Source of the DNA: CAZENU01 sp965222125 | Lineage (GTDB): Bacteria; Chloroflexota; Dehalococcoidia; Lucifugimonadales; CAZENU01 | Reading direction: 5' to 3' | Assembly (NCBI GenBank): GCA_965222125.1 | Contig: CBDCTC010000006.1 | Coordinates: forward strand, 1,612,001 to 1,676,000 | DNA length: 64,000 bases | In this document: positions 35,517 through 43,970 of the stretch, one piece after another | How positions within the stretch are numbered: position 1 is the stretch's first letter | Layout: each line of letters opens with the position of its first letter | Position numbers and translations under genes: made by a program | The notes under the pieces: model-generated | Seen by the model: the letters and a program-made list of their open reading frames with translations, nothing else | Database searches by the model: none | Told to the model about the DNA's origin: nothing

Positions 35517-37416
35517 CTTCGGACGACTCTTTCCTGAACCGCTCGACCTGGATCGAGTACATGCGGGCGTAGTGACCGTCGAGGTCCATCAACTCGTCGT
35601 GGGTGCCCCGCTCCACGGCACGGCCGCCGTCGAGCACACAGATGGAATCGGCCCTTCGTACCGTCGAGAAGCGGTGAGAGATCAGGATCGTGGTCACGCC
35701 CCTCGTGAGCTCTAGAAAGCGATCAAAGAACTCGGCCTCCGCCCTCACGTCCAGGTGCGCCGTGGGCTCGTCGAGGACCAGCACGTTGCTGCCTGCCTCC
35801 AGGGCGCAGAGCGCGCGGGCTATGGCCACGCGCTGCCACTCTCCCCCTGATATGTCCGATCCGTTCCGGTACTGCCGCGACAGCACCGTGTCCCACCCAT
35901 GTGGGAGCCCGGCGATCAGCTCCTCGGCCCCTGCTCGCTGCGCCGCCCGCTCCAGCAGCGCACGGTCCCGGCGAGGTTCGACGGCAGCGAGACCCACGTT
36001 GTCGCTGACGGAAAGCTCGTAGCGCACGAAGTCCTGGAATATGACGGCGATTCTTCGCCGCCAGGCGACGGGGTCCAGATGCAGCAGGTCCAATTCACCC
36101 AGAGCGATATGGCCGCCTGTAGGCTCGTACAGTCTGCACAGCAGCTTGATGAGGGTCGTCTTGCCCGCACCGTTGGCGCCAACAATCGCCAGCGAACGAC
36201 CGAAGGGAATGGTGAGATCGAGACCGCTCAAGACCGTTGAGTCGGTTCCCGTATAGCTGAACGACACGTTCGCGAAGCGTATGTCACCGCCCGCCGCCTG
36301 CCCCTGGCCCCGACCTTCGGAGGACAGCCGAAACGACTGCGCTTTTCGTTCGAACTCCGCGACCGCGGGCACCGCCACGGACCCCTCGTCGAGCCACCGT
36401 TCCTGTTGGGGAAAGCTGAACAGGATGCCGGCCATGCCGAGAACTGACTGGCCAACGATGGCAAGGGCCGTCAAGCTCAGGTCGCCGTTTGCGGCCGCAC
36501 GCCCGGCGATAGCCAGGGCGGCGAGTACCGAGAGAAAGACGATAGCAACCACCCAGGGAGCGGCTGCCTGCGTGCCCGCACGCCGTGCGGCCCAGAGCGG
36601 TTCCATGCCCTCGAACCAGTGTCCACGAAACCGGTCGACGATCCAGTCGCCAAGCCCGAAGACTCTCGTCTCTTTGGCCGCGCCGGGTGAGAGTGCCAGT
36701 TCTGCGTAGTAGTCTGAACGCCGCAGGTCAGGAGTGGTCTCCATGACCGTCTGGATCACGCTTGCCAGTGGACGGCGCACGAGGGTCCTGGCAGCAAGCA
36801 GGACTCCCAACAGTCCCACGGCAAGCCACCAGTGGAAGTAGATCGCGATGATAGCGACCACTCCAATCAGCTCCAGGCGCGTGGCGGCCATGTAAACGAG
36901 CCCGTTGAGGGCCATCGCCGGGGTTTGCTGTCCAAGCGCGGCGCCCCGTGCCCTTGCGATCAGATCGCGAAGCCTCGGGTCCTCGAGGTGCCCGATCCCA
37001 ATCGGCGGATGCATGCCGACTGAGGCCGCGATGATCCTGGACCGGAGGTGCCCTTCGAGGCGCCTTCCGAGGGTGTCGGCCACCATGGACTGCATCGGCT
37101 CGGCGACCTGTCCGACCACGAAGAGGACAACTACCGCCACAAGGGCGGTCATCAGATGGGTTCCCGCGGCCGAGTCGAGCCCTCCGCTGATGGCGTCCGG
37201 TACCGTGCCGACGAGCACCCCGGTCGCTAGGACGAAACCCAGGCTTCGGAGCACACCCAGCACGATGAGTGCGCCGAGCAACGCAGTGAGAGGCCTGCTT
37301 ACCGCCGGGAGCCCACGAGCCAGGAGCCAGCGGGCGTCATGCCCCTGAGTCGGACCCGAGAGGGTACCGACCATGTCGACAACCCGGTCAACGAAGGTCC
37401 GGATTCCGATCAACAC
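35497..37416 (-). CDS. ABC exporter, fused membrane and ATPase subunit (first gene)
   Basis: 639 residues, membrane domain (about 40-345) then ATPase with Walker A VGANGAGKTTLIK near 420, signature ISGGEWQRVAIARAL near 530, Walker B VLVLDEPTAHLD near 550 and H-loop ILISHRFSTVRRAD. Together with the next gene it makes a two-gene operon of paralogous half-transporters. Regulation not visible; no precursor peptide or accessory membrane protein is adjacent, so the cargo is unknown. Confidence 0.88.
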   Translation of the reverse strand: MLIGIRTFVDRVVDMVGTLSGPTQGHDARWLLARGLPAVSRPLTALLGALIVLGVLRSLGFVLATGVLVGTVPDAISGGLDSAAGTHLMTALVAVVVLFVVGQVAEPMQSMVADTLGRRLEGHLRSRIIAASVGMHPPIGIGHLEDPRLRDLIARARGAALGQQTPAMALNGLVYMAATRLELIGVVAIIAIYFHWWLAVGLLGVLLAARTLVRRPLASVIQTVMETTPDLRRSDYYAELALSPGAAKETRVFGLGDWIVDRFRGHWFEGMEPLWAARRAGTQAAAPWVVAIVFLSVLAALAIAGRAAANGDLSLTALAIVGQSVLGMAGILFSFPQQERWLDEGSVAVPAVAEFERKAQSFRLSSEGRGQGQAAGGDIRFANVSFSYTGTDSTVLSGLDLTIPFGRSLAIVGANGAGKTTLIKLLCRLYEPTGGHIALGELDLLHLDPVAWRRRIAVIFQDFVRYELSVSDNVGLAAVEPRRDRALLERAAQRAGAEELIAGLPHGWDTVLSRQYRNGSDISGGEWQRVAIARALCALEAGSNVLVLDEPTAHLDVRAEAEFFDRFLELTRGVTTILISHRFSTVRRADSICVLDGGRAVERGTHDELMDLDGHYARMYSIQVERFRKESSEGVDPDG

Positions 37417-37612
37417 GAACTACCTCGGCTAACAGTCCGAACAGGGCTGTGGACGGGCAAACAATTGCGTAAGAGTTCCCAGTAGCAGTCTAGGACCGCT
37501 AGCCCACGAGTCATATCGCGGTGCGCCACCCCATCTCTGACCTCCCTCTTGCCGGTGATCAGGAGGATACTAGCCTGATGCCACTCGTTGTTGGAGCGGT
37601 CGCCCCCACAGG

Positions 37613-38007
37613 CTAGCCCAACCGTTCACGTAACAGTCGCTTCAGTACTTTGCCCCTTGGGTTATAGGGGAGCCGATCGAGGAAAAAGATCCGGCGCGGA
37701 ACCTTAAAGGCGAGCAGTCGCTCTCGCGCGAATCGCTGAAGTTCTTCTGCTGTCGCTGGAGAACGTAGGACGACCGCCGCGGCCACTTCCTCACCTAGTT
37801 CTTCGTCGGGCAGAGCGAAAACGGCCGCCTCCGCAACTGCTTCATGTTCGCAGAGCACGTCCTCTACTTCAGGCGATGAAATGCCTTGTGTCCCGCGGAT
37901 GACATTGTCCTCCACTCGATCAAGGAGGTATAGGTCGCCCTCCTCGTCCTTGAAACCGAGGCTCTTGCTTCGGACCGTTGCGGTTGTGAGCGTCAGGACG
38001 ATTCCCT
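37613..38007 (-). pseudogene. C-terminal remnant of an AMP-binding acyl-CoA synthetase
   Basis: Reverse-strand frame, open from a stop at about 38008: LGFKDEEGDLYLLDRVEDNV (hinge region of the ANL superfamily), then GISSPEVEDVLCEHEAVAEA and DRLPYNPRGKVLKRLLRERL with the C-terminal catalytic Lys. The N-terminal ~400 residues with the P-loop are missing, so this is a remnant. The surrounding sequence shows no trace of the rest. Confidence 0.75.
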
Positions 38008-38117
38008 AAACTGCGGCCGTATTTCCCCTACTCGTGCAGGGGTTTGGCGCAGCTTAGAGGGTGTAGCGGGGCTGTCAAGTATACACAACAGAGGCGGGCG
38101 GCCCCCTCAGAATAGCA

Positions 38118-38142
38118 TAGCGCCGGTGAAGCACCGGCGCTA
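38118..38142. repeat. REP-like perfect hairpin
   Basis: TAGCGCCGGTG, loop AAG, CACCGGCGCTA: an 11-bp stem between the acyl-CoA synthetase remnant and the Gfo/Idh gene stop. Its form (GCGCCGGTG...CACCGGCGC) is that of a dispersed intergenic repeat; it could terminate the Gfo/Idh transcript. Confidence 0.5.
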
Positions 38143-38199
38143 CTCAGGGTGAACGGGTCCTGGGATCCTCAAGTCTGATCAGTTACTCGCGCCGGGGGC

Positions 38200-39513
38200 T
38201 CAGGGAAGCTCGCTGAGGCGCTTCGCGTCTCCGAGCTCTGGGCACAGCTCCGCGACCGACTCCGGCCGCCCGGTCTCGAATGAGCGGTTCGCCGCTATGC
38301 CCACCATGATCGACGCCGCGCCCTGGCCGTGGCCGGCGCTTCGGCCCCAAGGGTCCGGCGGCGGGTCGGCGGAGAACATCCGCTCCTGGAGCGGCGGGTC
38401 GGCGCCGCCGTGGCCGCCCTCGGCGCTGGGCGCCGGCACCTCGTACGGCTTGCCGAAATGCGGCAGCACCACGAGCCGGTCCGACCACAGACCGCCCAGG
38501 CCGCCCTCGTCGTCCGCTCCGTGCGCCTCCTGGTACTCCAAGCGGCCTCGCGTGCCGTTGAACGCGACCGAGAAGCCCTCGCGCGGCATGTAGGCGTTCA
38601 GCGAGTAGTTGAGCACGACGCCGGTGCGGTACCGGACCAGCAGGCTCATCGTGTCCTCGATGCTGACGCCGTCGCCGAACACGTTCTGGTCCCGACGGTA
38701 GCCGTCGTGCCTCTCCGCCTCAAGGTACAGCGCCCTGGTGCGCTCCGCGGCGGCGAGGTCTATGGCGAACGGGTCGGCCCCGGTGTCCTGGCCGGTGTAG
38801 CGGTCGTACGGGACGTTCACGCCCCGCCGCTCGGCGTTCTCGCGCCCGTAGAAGGCGAGGCGGCCCATCCCGAACACCGTCTCCGGCACCGCGTCCAGCC
38901 ACCAGTTGACCAGGTCGAAGTGGTGAGTGCCCTTGTGCACCAGCAGGCCGCCCGACTTGTCCTTCTCGCGGTGCCAGCGGCGGAAGTAGTCGGCGCCGTG
39001 GCTCGTGTCGAGCAGGTAGGACAGGTCGACGTGGACGATCTCGCCGATCGTGCCCTCCTGGAGCAGCCGGCGGACCAGCGTGCAGCCGGGCCGCCACCGG
39101 TAGTTGAAGGCCACCGTCAGCGTGCGGCCGGTGCGGCGCACCGCGTCCATGATCGCGCGGCACTTGGCGGCGTCGATGGTCATCGGCTTCTCGGTGATCG
39201 CGTCGCAGCCCAGCTCCATCGCCCTGACGATGTACCGGTGGTGAAATGCGTCGACCGTCGTCACGATGACGGTGTTGGGGCGGGTCTGCCGAACCATAGC
39301 GTCGAAGTCGGCCGCGTCGAAGGCTGCGACCGGCCGGCCGCCAAGCTCGTCGACGACGTGGCGGTTGTAGTATTCCATCCGGGCGGGGTTGGTGTCGCAG
39401 ATCCCGACCAGCTCGCAGTTGTCCTTGAACCGGCCCGCCACGGAGTTCACGAACGACAGACCTCTGCCGCCCGTGCCCACCACCGCGTACCGCTTACGTC
39501 GCGTTATGCGCAA
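38200..39513 (-). CDS. Gfo/Idh/MocA-family oxidoreductase
   Basis: 437 residues. Rossmann start YAVVGTGGRGLSFVNSVAG, catalytic ITEKPMTIDAAKC near 105, and the HKGTHHFDLVNWWL helix near 205 that carries the substrate-site His. Longer than the 7764-8864 paralogue because of a C-terminal insertion (about 330-400). Divergent from the glycosidase-like gene at 39802 with a 288-bp shared intergenic region, hinting at joint use in sugar metabolism. Substrate unknown. Confidence 0.88.
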   Translation of the reverse strand: MRITRRKRYAVVGTGGRGLSFVNSVAGRFKDNCELVGICDTNPARMEYYNRHVVDELGGRPVAAFDAADFDAMVRQTRPNTVIVTTVDAFHHRYIVRAMELGCDAITEKPMTIDAAKCRAIMDAVRRTGRTLTVAFNYRWRPGCTLVRRLLQEGTIGEIVHVDLSYLLDTSHGADYFRRWHREKDKSGGLLVHKGTHHFDLVNWWLDAVPETVFGMGRLAFYGRENAERRGVNVPYDRYTGQDTGADPFAIDLAAAERTRALYLEAERHDGYRRDQNVFGDGVSIEDTMSLLVRYRTGVVLNYSLNAYMPREGFSVAFNGTRGRLEYQEAHGADDEGGLGGLWSDRLVVLPHFGKPYEVPAPSAEGGHGGADPPLQERMFSADPPPDPWGRSAGHGQGAASIMVGIAANRSFETGRPESVAELCPELGDAKRLSELP

Positions 39514-39639
39514 GTCTCATCTCCATTCTCTCCGAGTCACTCTCAGGCAGTCCGGGCATGCCGCGCTTGGCCCTGCGCCGGCCACGCCGGCCGGGAGCGC
39601 ATTGACACTGCCCTGGCCCCGAATTATAGTCGTCCCGAC

Positions 39640-39778
39640 GTCCCAGGATAACCCAGCTTCACCACCTAGTCGGCAAGGTCGGCGTGACGGACCGCTTCCG
39701 GTCTTTGATGGCGCGCCATGCCGGGGATAGATCCCCGCGTTCGCGGGAATGACGGAGGTGAGGGGTCCCAGGATAACC
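39640..39778. repeat. Intergenic repeat flanked by 14-bp direct repeats
   Basis: GTCCCAGGATAACC occurs at 39640-39653 and 39765-39778. Between them is a block around ATAGATCCCCGCGTTCGCGGG, the repeat type that gives spurious VIPANAGI/FPRKRES translations in many bacteria. Looks like a small non-coding mobile repeat. Confidence 0.55.
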
Positions 39779-39801
39779 GCCCGGCGCGTAGGAGGGAATC
39801 C

Positions 39802-41274
39802 TTGACCACTTCCCGCATGATCCATCCGTACCGGAACAAGCAGCTACTCTTGGACGACCACGCAATCGGCCGCAGCTACGGACTGCGGCGAGTGCTCAAC
39901 AAGCCGACCAGGATCGGGCCCGTCCTGCGCCCCGACCGCTCGCGCGGTCAGACCACGCTTCAGACGGCCGATCCGCCGCAGTGGAACTCCGACAAGGGCG
40001 TATGGGAGTGGTTCTACGGTGGCGGGTACGCCGTGGCGCCGCAGGGCAGGCGCCTCCACGCCGAGCAGAACGCCACGCACTATGCCACGTCCGAGGATGG
40101 CGTCCACTGGGACACGTCGCCCCTGGGTCTGCACGAGTGGAGGGGATCGAGGGACAACAATATCGCGATCGACCCGGGCGGCAAGGTGCTCACGCAGATA
40201 TTCCGAGACGAGCGCGACGACGACCCCGCTCGGCGGTACAAAGCCCTGTTCACCGTCGGCGGCATCGCCAGATACCCGGCCGTCTCGCCCGACGGCTTCG
40301 CGTGGACGATGATCGACGTTCCGCCGATCCCAAGCGAAGACACCTCGTATCTGACCTACGACGAATACACCGAGCAGTTCCTCGCCACCGTCAAGATCGG
40401 CACCGACTGGGGCAGGTCGGTGTGGCTGGCGACCAGCCCGGACTTCGTCAGGTGGACCGACCCGACGCTCATACTGCATTCCGACGAGATCGACCGCAAC
40501 AACCGCCGACGCCGCATCCGCGAGCTGGTGGACGATCCGAGTCTGCTGACGCCGCCGATCGTCGACGAGACGAACCACAATGCGCAGATATACAAGATGC
40601 CGATCATGCCCTACGAGGGCATCTACGTCGGCTTCCCGGTCGTGTTCAACCCCGCGGGCGCTATCCCGGAGCCGTGGGGCAACTTCACCGCGATCAACCA
40701 GGTCGAGCTGGCCGTCTCGCGCGACCTGTACGACTGGCGGCGCGTGGCCAACCGCGATGTCTTCATCGGGGTCCAGCCCTGGGACGGCGTCAGCTACGAG
40801 ACTATGCAGCTACTGACCTGCGGACGTCCACACGTCCACGAAGACCGGGAGATATGGGTCTACTACAGCGCGTTGAGGTTCCGCGGCCCGAAGGAGCTGT
40901 GGGCGCAGCCGTACCACGAGTACTTCGACGATGTTGGCGCCCTATGTCTTGCCAAGGTGCGACTCGACGGCTTCGTGTCCCTCGACGCGGACAGCTCGGG
41001 CACCCTGGAAACCCGCCCGTTCGACCTCGAAGGCGGGAGCCTGATGGTCAACGCCGACGCCTCAAACGGCCGGATCATCGCCGCGGTCGTAGATGCCCAG
41101 ACCGGAGACGCCCTGCCCGGCTTGGCGGAAGACGACTGCGAGCCGGTTCGCGGCGACCGGCTGCGAGGGCGGCTGGCGTGGAGCGGCGCCTCCGAGTTGA
41201 GCCACGACAGGCCGGTCCACGTCCGGTTCACGCTTGAGAACGCCCGCCTCTACGCCTTCTGGCTCGAGGAGTAG
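39802..41274 (+). CDS. Glycosidase-like five-bladed beta-propeller protein
   Basis: 490 residues from TTG 39802, preceded by GGAGGGAATCC (ATG 39817 is the alternative; the frame open further upstream is repeat DNA). The N-terminus RNKQLLLDDHAIGRSYGLRR matches a group of GH43/GH32-like propeller proteins, followed by the blade motifs HYATSEDGVHWD, LFTVGGIARYPAVSPDGFAW and SPDFVRWTDP. No signal peptide, so it should be cytoplasmic. A second member starts at 62576. Probably acts on a sugar derivative; catalytic residues cannot be assigned with confidence. Confidence 0.7.
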   Translation: MTTSRMIHPYRNKQLLLDDHAIGRSYGLRRVLNKPTRIGPVLRPDRSRGQTTLQTADPPQWNSDKGVWEWFYGGGYAVAPQGRRLHAEQNATHYATSEDGVHWDTSPLGLHEWRGSRDNNIAIDPGGKVLTQIFRDERDDDPARRYKALFTVGGIARYPAVSPDGFAWTMIDVPPIPSEDTSYLTYDEYTEQFLATVKIGTDWGRSVWLATSPDFVRWTDPTLILHSDEIDRNNRRRRIRELVDDPSLLTPPIVDETNHNAQIYKMPIMPYEGIYVGFPVVFNPAGAIPEPWGNFTAINQVELAVSRDLYDWRRVANRDVFIGVQPWDGVSYETMQLLTCGRPHVHEDREIWVYYSALRFRGPKELWAQPYHEYFDDVGALCLAKVRLDGFVSLDADSSGTLETRPFDLEGGSLMVNADASNGRIIAAVVDAQTGDALPGLAEDDCEPVRGDRLRGRLAWSGASELSHDRPVHVRFTLENARLYAFWLEE

Positions 41275-41310
41275 GTGTTCGCTCACGGCGGGATAGCCGC
41301 GCCACCTTGG

Positions 41311-41560
41311 CTACATAGCTGAAGGTGGGGTTCCGACCTTCAGATCTTTCTCCATCTCCGCTATTTCCCTCATCTGTCTGCGCTTGTTTCTGCGTCGTAC
41401 AAATCGTGACGCAGACAACGCCAGGACGGAAGACGCCCGCGGATACAGCTCGGGCAGCCGTTGAGCCTGGGAACAGGACATCGAAATATACGAGTAGCGA
41501 AAAGAACGACCAACCGACGGCGCCACTGGAGAGCACAGCGAACAAAAGCAACCGATCCAT
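41311..41560 (-). pseudogene. Small membrane protein, probably frameshifted
   Basis: ATG 41560 follows GGAGGGATTGTG. MDRLLLFAVLSSGAVGWSFF begins two hydrophobic helices. The same frame then becomes unlikely, whereas the neighbouring frame reads SVLALSASRFVRRRNKRRQM and REIAEMEKDLKVGTPPSAM, a helix with a basic cytoplasmic tail, ending at TAG 41311. One indel between about 41400 and 41480 would join them into an ~82-residue protein. Function unknown. Confidence 0.35.
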
Positions 41561-41665
41561 CACAATCCCTCCGGGCACCCTGTCGCCTGTGCCTCGGCTT
41601 GTATCGGAACGACACCGATCCAGTTCTATGTTCGGCGTGGCCAGGATTGACGGTAGCGTCCGCAC

Positions 41666-42166
41666 CTATTCCACAGCGCTCGTGGCTGCCCAAGACGGAG
41701 AGATGTCGGCGGCGCCGTCAGTCGTCAGCCGGACATCATCTTCGCCACCATCCACAGAGACCAGGTAAGTGTTGGAATTGCCGTCTCGCGTCGAGGTGAA
41801 GGCTATGTATCGCCCGTCCGGCGACCAGGCGATCTGCCACAGAGAAGCCTCCGAGCCACTGGTAATCGCCTTTTGCCCCGCGCCATCCGGTCGCATCGTG
41901 TGGACCTCCCACGGACCGTCCCGGTTTGACAGGAACGCAATCAGGGTTCCATCCGGAGACCACGTTGGATACGCTTCACTATGCAGGGTATCGGTGAGTC
42001 GTTGCTGTTCGGTCCCGCCGCTCCGGATGACATAGATGTCCGAGATCGGGCCCGTTACCCATCCTGTAAACGCGATCTTTCTACCGTCGGGCGACCAGTC
42101 CGGTTGGTCCTCGCGGGCGTCGTTTGTCGTCAAGCGCCGTTCGTCGGAACCATCGGCGCCGATCAC
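41666..42166 (-). pseudogene. TolB-like beta-propeller fragment
   Basis: 166 residues with four PD40 repeats of the type WSPDGRKIAFTGW, WSPDGTLIAFLSNR and WSPDGRYIAFTSTRDGN, spaced about 42 residues. The frame remains open upstream of 42166 (TRIYVIGADGS) for about 40 codons through Gly-rich sequence, but then hits stops inside an IS relic. The N-terminal export signal and further blades are missing, so it is a 5'-truncated gene. Related proteins are periplasmic or secreted propellers. Confidence 0.6.
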
Positions 42167-42355
42167 ATATATTCTGGTGTTTTCCTCATCCTCACGCCCA
42201 TCAGTCCCGCCGCCTTGACCGCCGTTACCTCTCCCTCAAGCACTGCGTTCAGAACCTGTATCCTCGTCTGCTCTTTGGTAGTCAACGTCAATCCTCTCAT
42301 GGACTGACATTTTCATTGAACAGTTACACCCTGACATAATCATTGAACATCTACA
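42163..42355 (-). mobile_element. Relic of an ISNCY-type insertion sequence
   Basis: On the reverse strand from ATG 42300 a 45-codon frame begins LTLTTKEQTRIQVLNAVLEG and AVKAAGLMGV, the N-terminal helix-turn-helix of ISNCY-type transposases, and ends at 42163. Upstream lie two copies of CTGACAWWWTCATTGAACA (42304-42322 and 42331-42349), like transposase sites at an IS terminus. The rest of the element is absent. Confidence 0.55.
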
Positions 42356-42420
42356 CCACAGCGGGTGGAGATTGACAAACCCGGACACCGCTACTAGCCT
42401 GCCCATCCAGGTGTGTCCCA

Positions 42421-43354
42421 ATGCCCAGCATCTTCGTGAGCGTGCCCTCGGCTAACGACCACGACCTGCCCCGTACTCTTGACTCGGCCATCCGCGCGTC
42501 CAGTGGAGTCCACGTGCTGCACTTCGGCGTCTGCGAGCAGGTGACGGAGTACGTGGTCGCATGGGCGTTGGGGGCCGGTCGGCTCCCGGAGCATTGCAGG
42601 CTCAGCTATGGGCTGTACGGGGACGAACCGTTGGGCGTGGGCGGAGCGCGGTCGGCGGTCGAGGGCATGTACGATGACGAGTCGTACATGCTGATGATCG
42701 ACGCACACACGAGGTTGGAGCCCGACTGGGGACGACATTCTGGTGCGGTCGCTGGACCGGTTGCCGACGTCGACGGGTCTGCTGTCGGCGATCATGTCGG
42801 CGAGTCCGTGGGATCAGGGGCAGGTACCCGTGACCGACTGCGATTGCATCAACGACGCGGGGTTTCCGTCATACCAGCCCCGGTTGCTCGAGTTCTCCGA
42901 GCTCGGGAAGTTCTTCCCGGCCCGCCACGCTCATGTCTGCTCGCTGTTCGGCCCCGCCTGGTGCGAGGACGTTCCCTACGACCCGTACATCGCCTTCGAG
43001 GGCGAAGAGCCGACCTACACGGCCCGCCTGTGGACTTCGGGCTACGATCTCTACCACATGGCAATGCCGATCATGCACGGCGCTGTCCGGCGCCCCGGTC
43101 GTCCTTGGGAGCGCCCGGACTGGCATGAGTTGGACGTGGCGAGCCAGCGCCGCTGCCGGGCGTTGCTCGGGGCCGAAGAGTGCGAGCTGGACGACCCGGC
43201 CCTGATCGACCTAGACCGCTATGGCTTGGGGTCCGTCAGAAGCATGTCTGAGTGGCAGGAATGGTCGGGGTTCGACTACGCCAGTCGCACCGTGGACGCG
43301 GACTGGGGGGAGTGGCGCGAGCCTGAGGTTCCGGCGGTCAAGCGGCTGCTATGA
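42421..43354 (+). pseudogene. GlcNAc-type glycosyltransferase (Skp1/GT60-like), one frameshift
   Basis: Frame 1 starts at ATG 42421: PSIFVSVPSANDHDLPRTLD, then YMLMIDAHTRLEPDW, the QIDSHxRF-like nucleotide-sugar site of the PF11397 family. At the GGGG run near 42730 an extra base shifts the frame; DDILVRSLDRLPTSTG follows in frame 2, then PYDPYIAFEGEEPTYTARLW and SGYDLYHMAMPIMHGA, both hallmarks of the family. Relatives add GlcNAc to hydroxyproline of target proteins. Total about 311 residues, cytoplasmic. Next to Thr/Pro-rich proteins, which could be its targets (inference). Confidence 0.7.
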
Positions 43355-43370
43355 CAGGAGTTGTGATGCG

Positions 43371-43970
43371 ATGAGGGTTCTATCGGCGTCGCTGGTCTTC
43401 GCCCTGGTCGTGCTGGCTTGCGAGCAAGCGCCGCCGCCCGTGGCCGCTCCGGCTGCCGTCAGTACCTCTCCGGCGGTCACACCGCCGGCTTCCGAGCGTC
43501 CGACACCGGGCCCCACGTTGACCGTTGCGGACACCGCAGCTCCGGCCGCTCTGGCTCCGGCTAGTTTTGTGCGAGAGATGGCGTTGTTCGTGGATGAGTG
43601 GGGTCAGGAACCTTCCTTGCCGTATCTGCACTGGGATGTTCGCCATTGGCGGGGCCCGTCTCAATACCAATTCCTTTTCTACGGATGGGAGCTAGACACG
43701 GTGTTGCGAGTACCTGTTGGCGGATATAGGGAGCATGAGGGTGCCACATTCATCTTGTCCAAGAGCAAATATCTTCGGCTGCCCGTCTATATCGGGCAGG
43801 CCGGCGATCTGTACGCGACGTTGCACAATCCCGCGACCATCGAATGCGCTCGGCAACATGGAGCCAAATGGTTTGAATGGCGGCCCAACGAAAGCGCAGC
43901 TCTCCGTCAGTTAATCGTCGACGAGTTGATAGACCGATATGAACCGCCTTGCAACAAGAATGAGATATAG
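43371..43970 (+). CDS. Predicted lipoprotein with GIY-YIG-like domain (cassette A)
   Basis: 200 residues from ATG 43371 (AGGAG upstream). Residues 1-17 are a lipoprotein signal ending LVVLAC; residues 18-63 form a Pro/Ala/Thr linker. Residues 120-195 resemble a GIY-YIG nuclease: GATFILSKS, then LPVYIGQAGDLY, then ECARQHGAKWFEW, DELIDRYEPPCN with the usual Glu and terminal Asn. The GIY triad is degenerate (ATF) and the Arg normally after GDL is missing, so activity is doubtful. It stops 2 bp before the protease start, hence co-translation. Paralogous in position, not in sequence, to the lipoprotein at 47358. Confidence 0.6.
   Translation: MRVLSASLVFALVVLACEQAPPPVAAPAAVSTSPAVTPPASERPTPGPTLTVADTAAPAALAPASFVREMALFVDEWGQEPSLPYLHWDVRHWRGPSQYQFLFYGWELDTVLRVPVGGYREHEGATFILSKSKYLRLPVYIGQAGDLYATLHNPATIECARQHGAKWFEWRPNESAALRQLIVDELIDRYEPPCNKNEI

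Noticed and set aside
39517..39825. Reverse frame with VIPANAGIYPRHG
   Set aside because: Translation of a common non-coding intergenic repeat.
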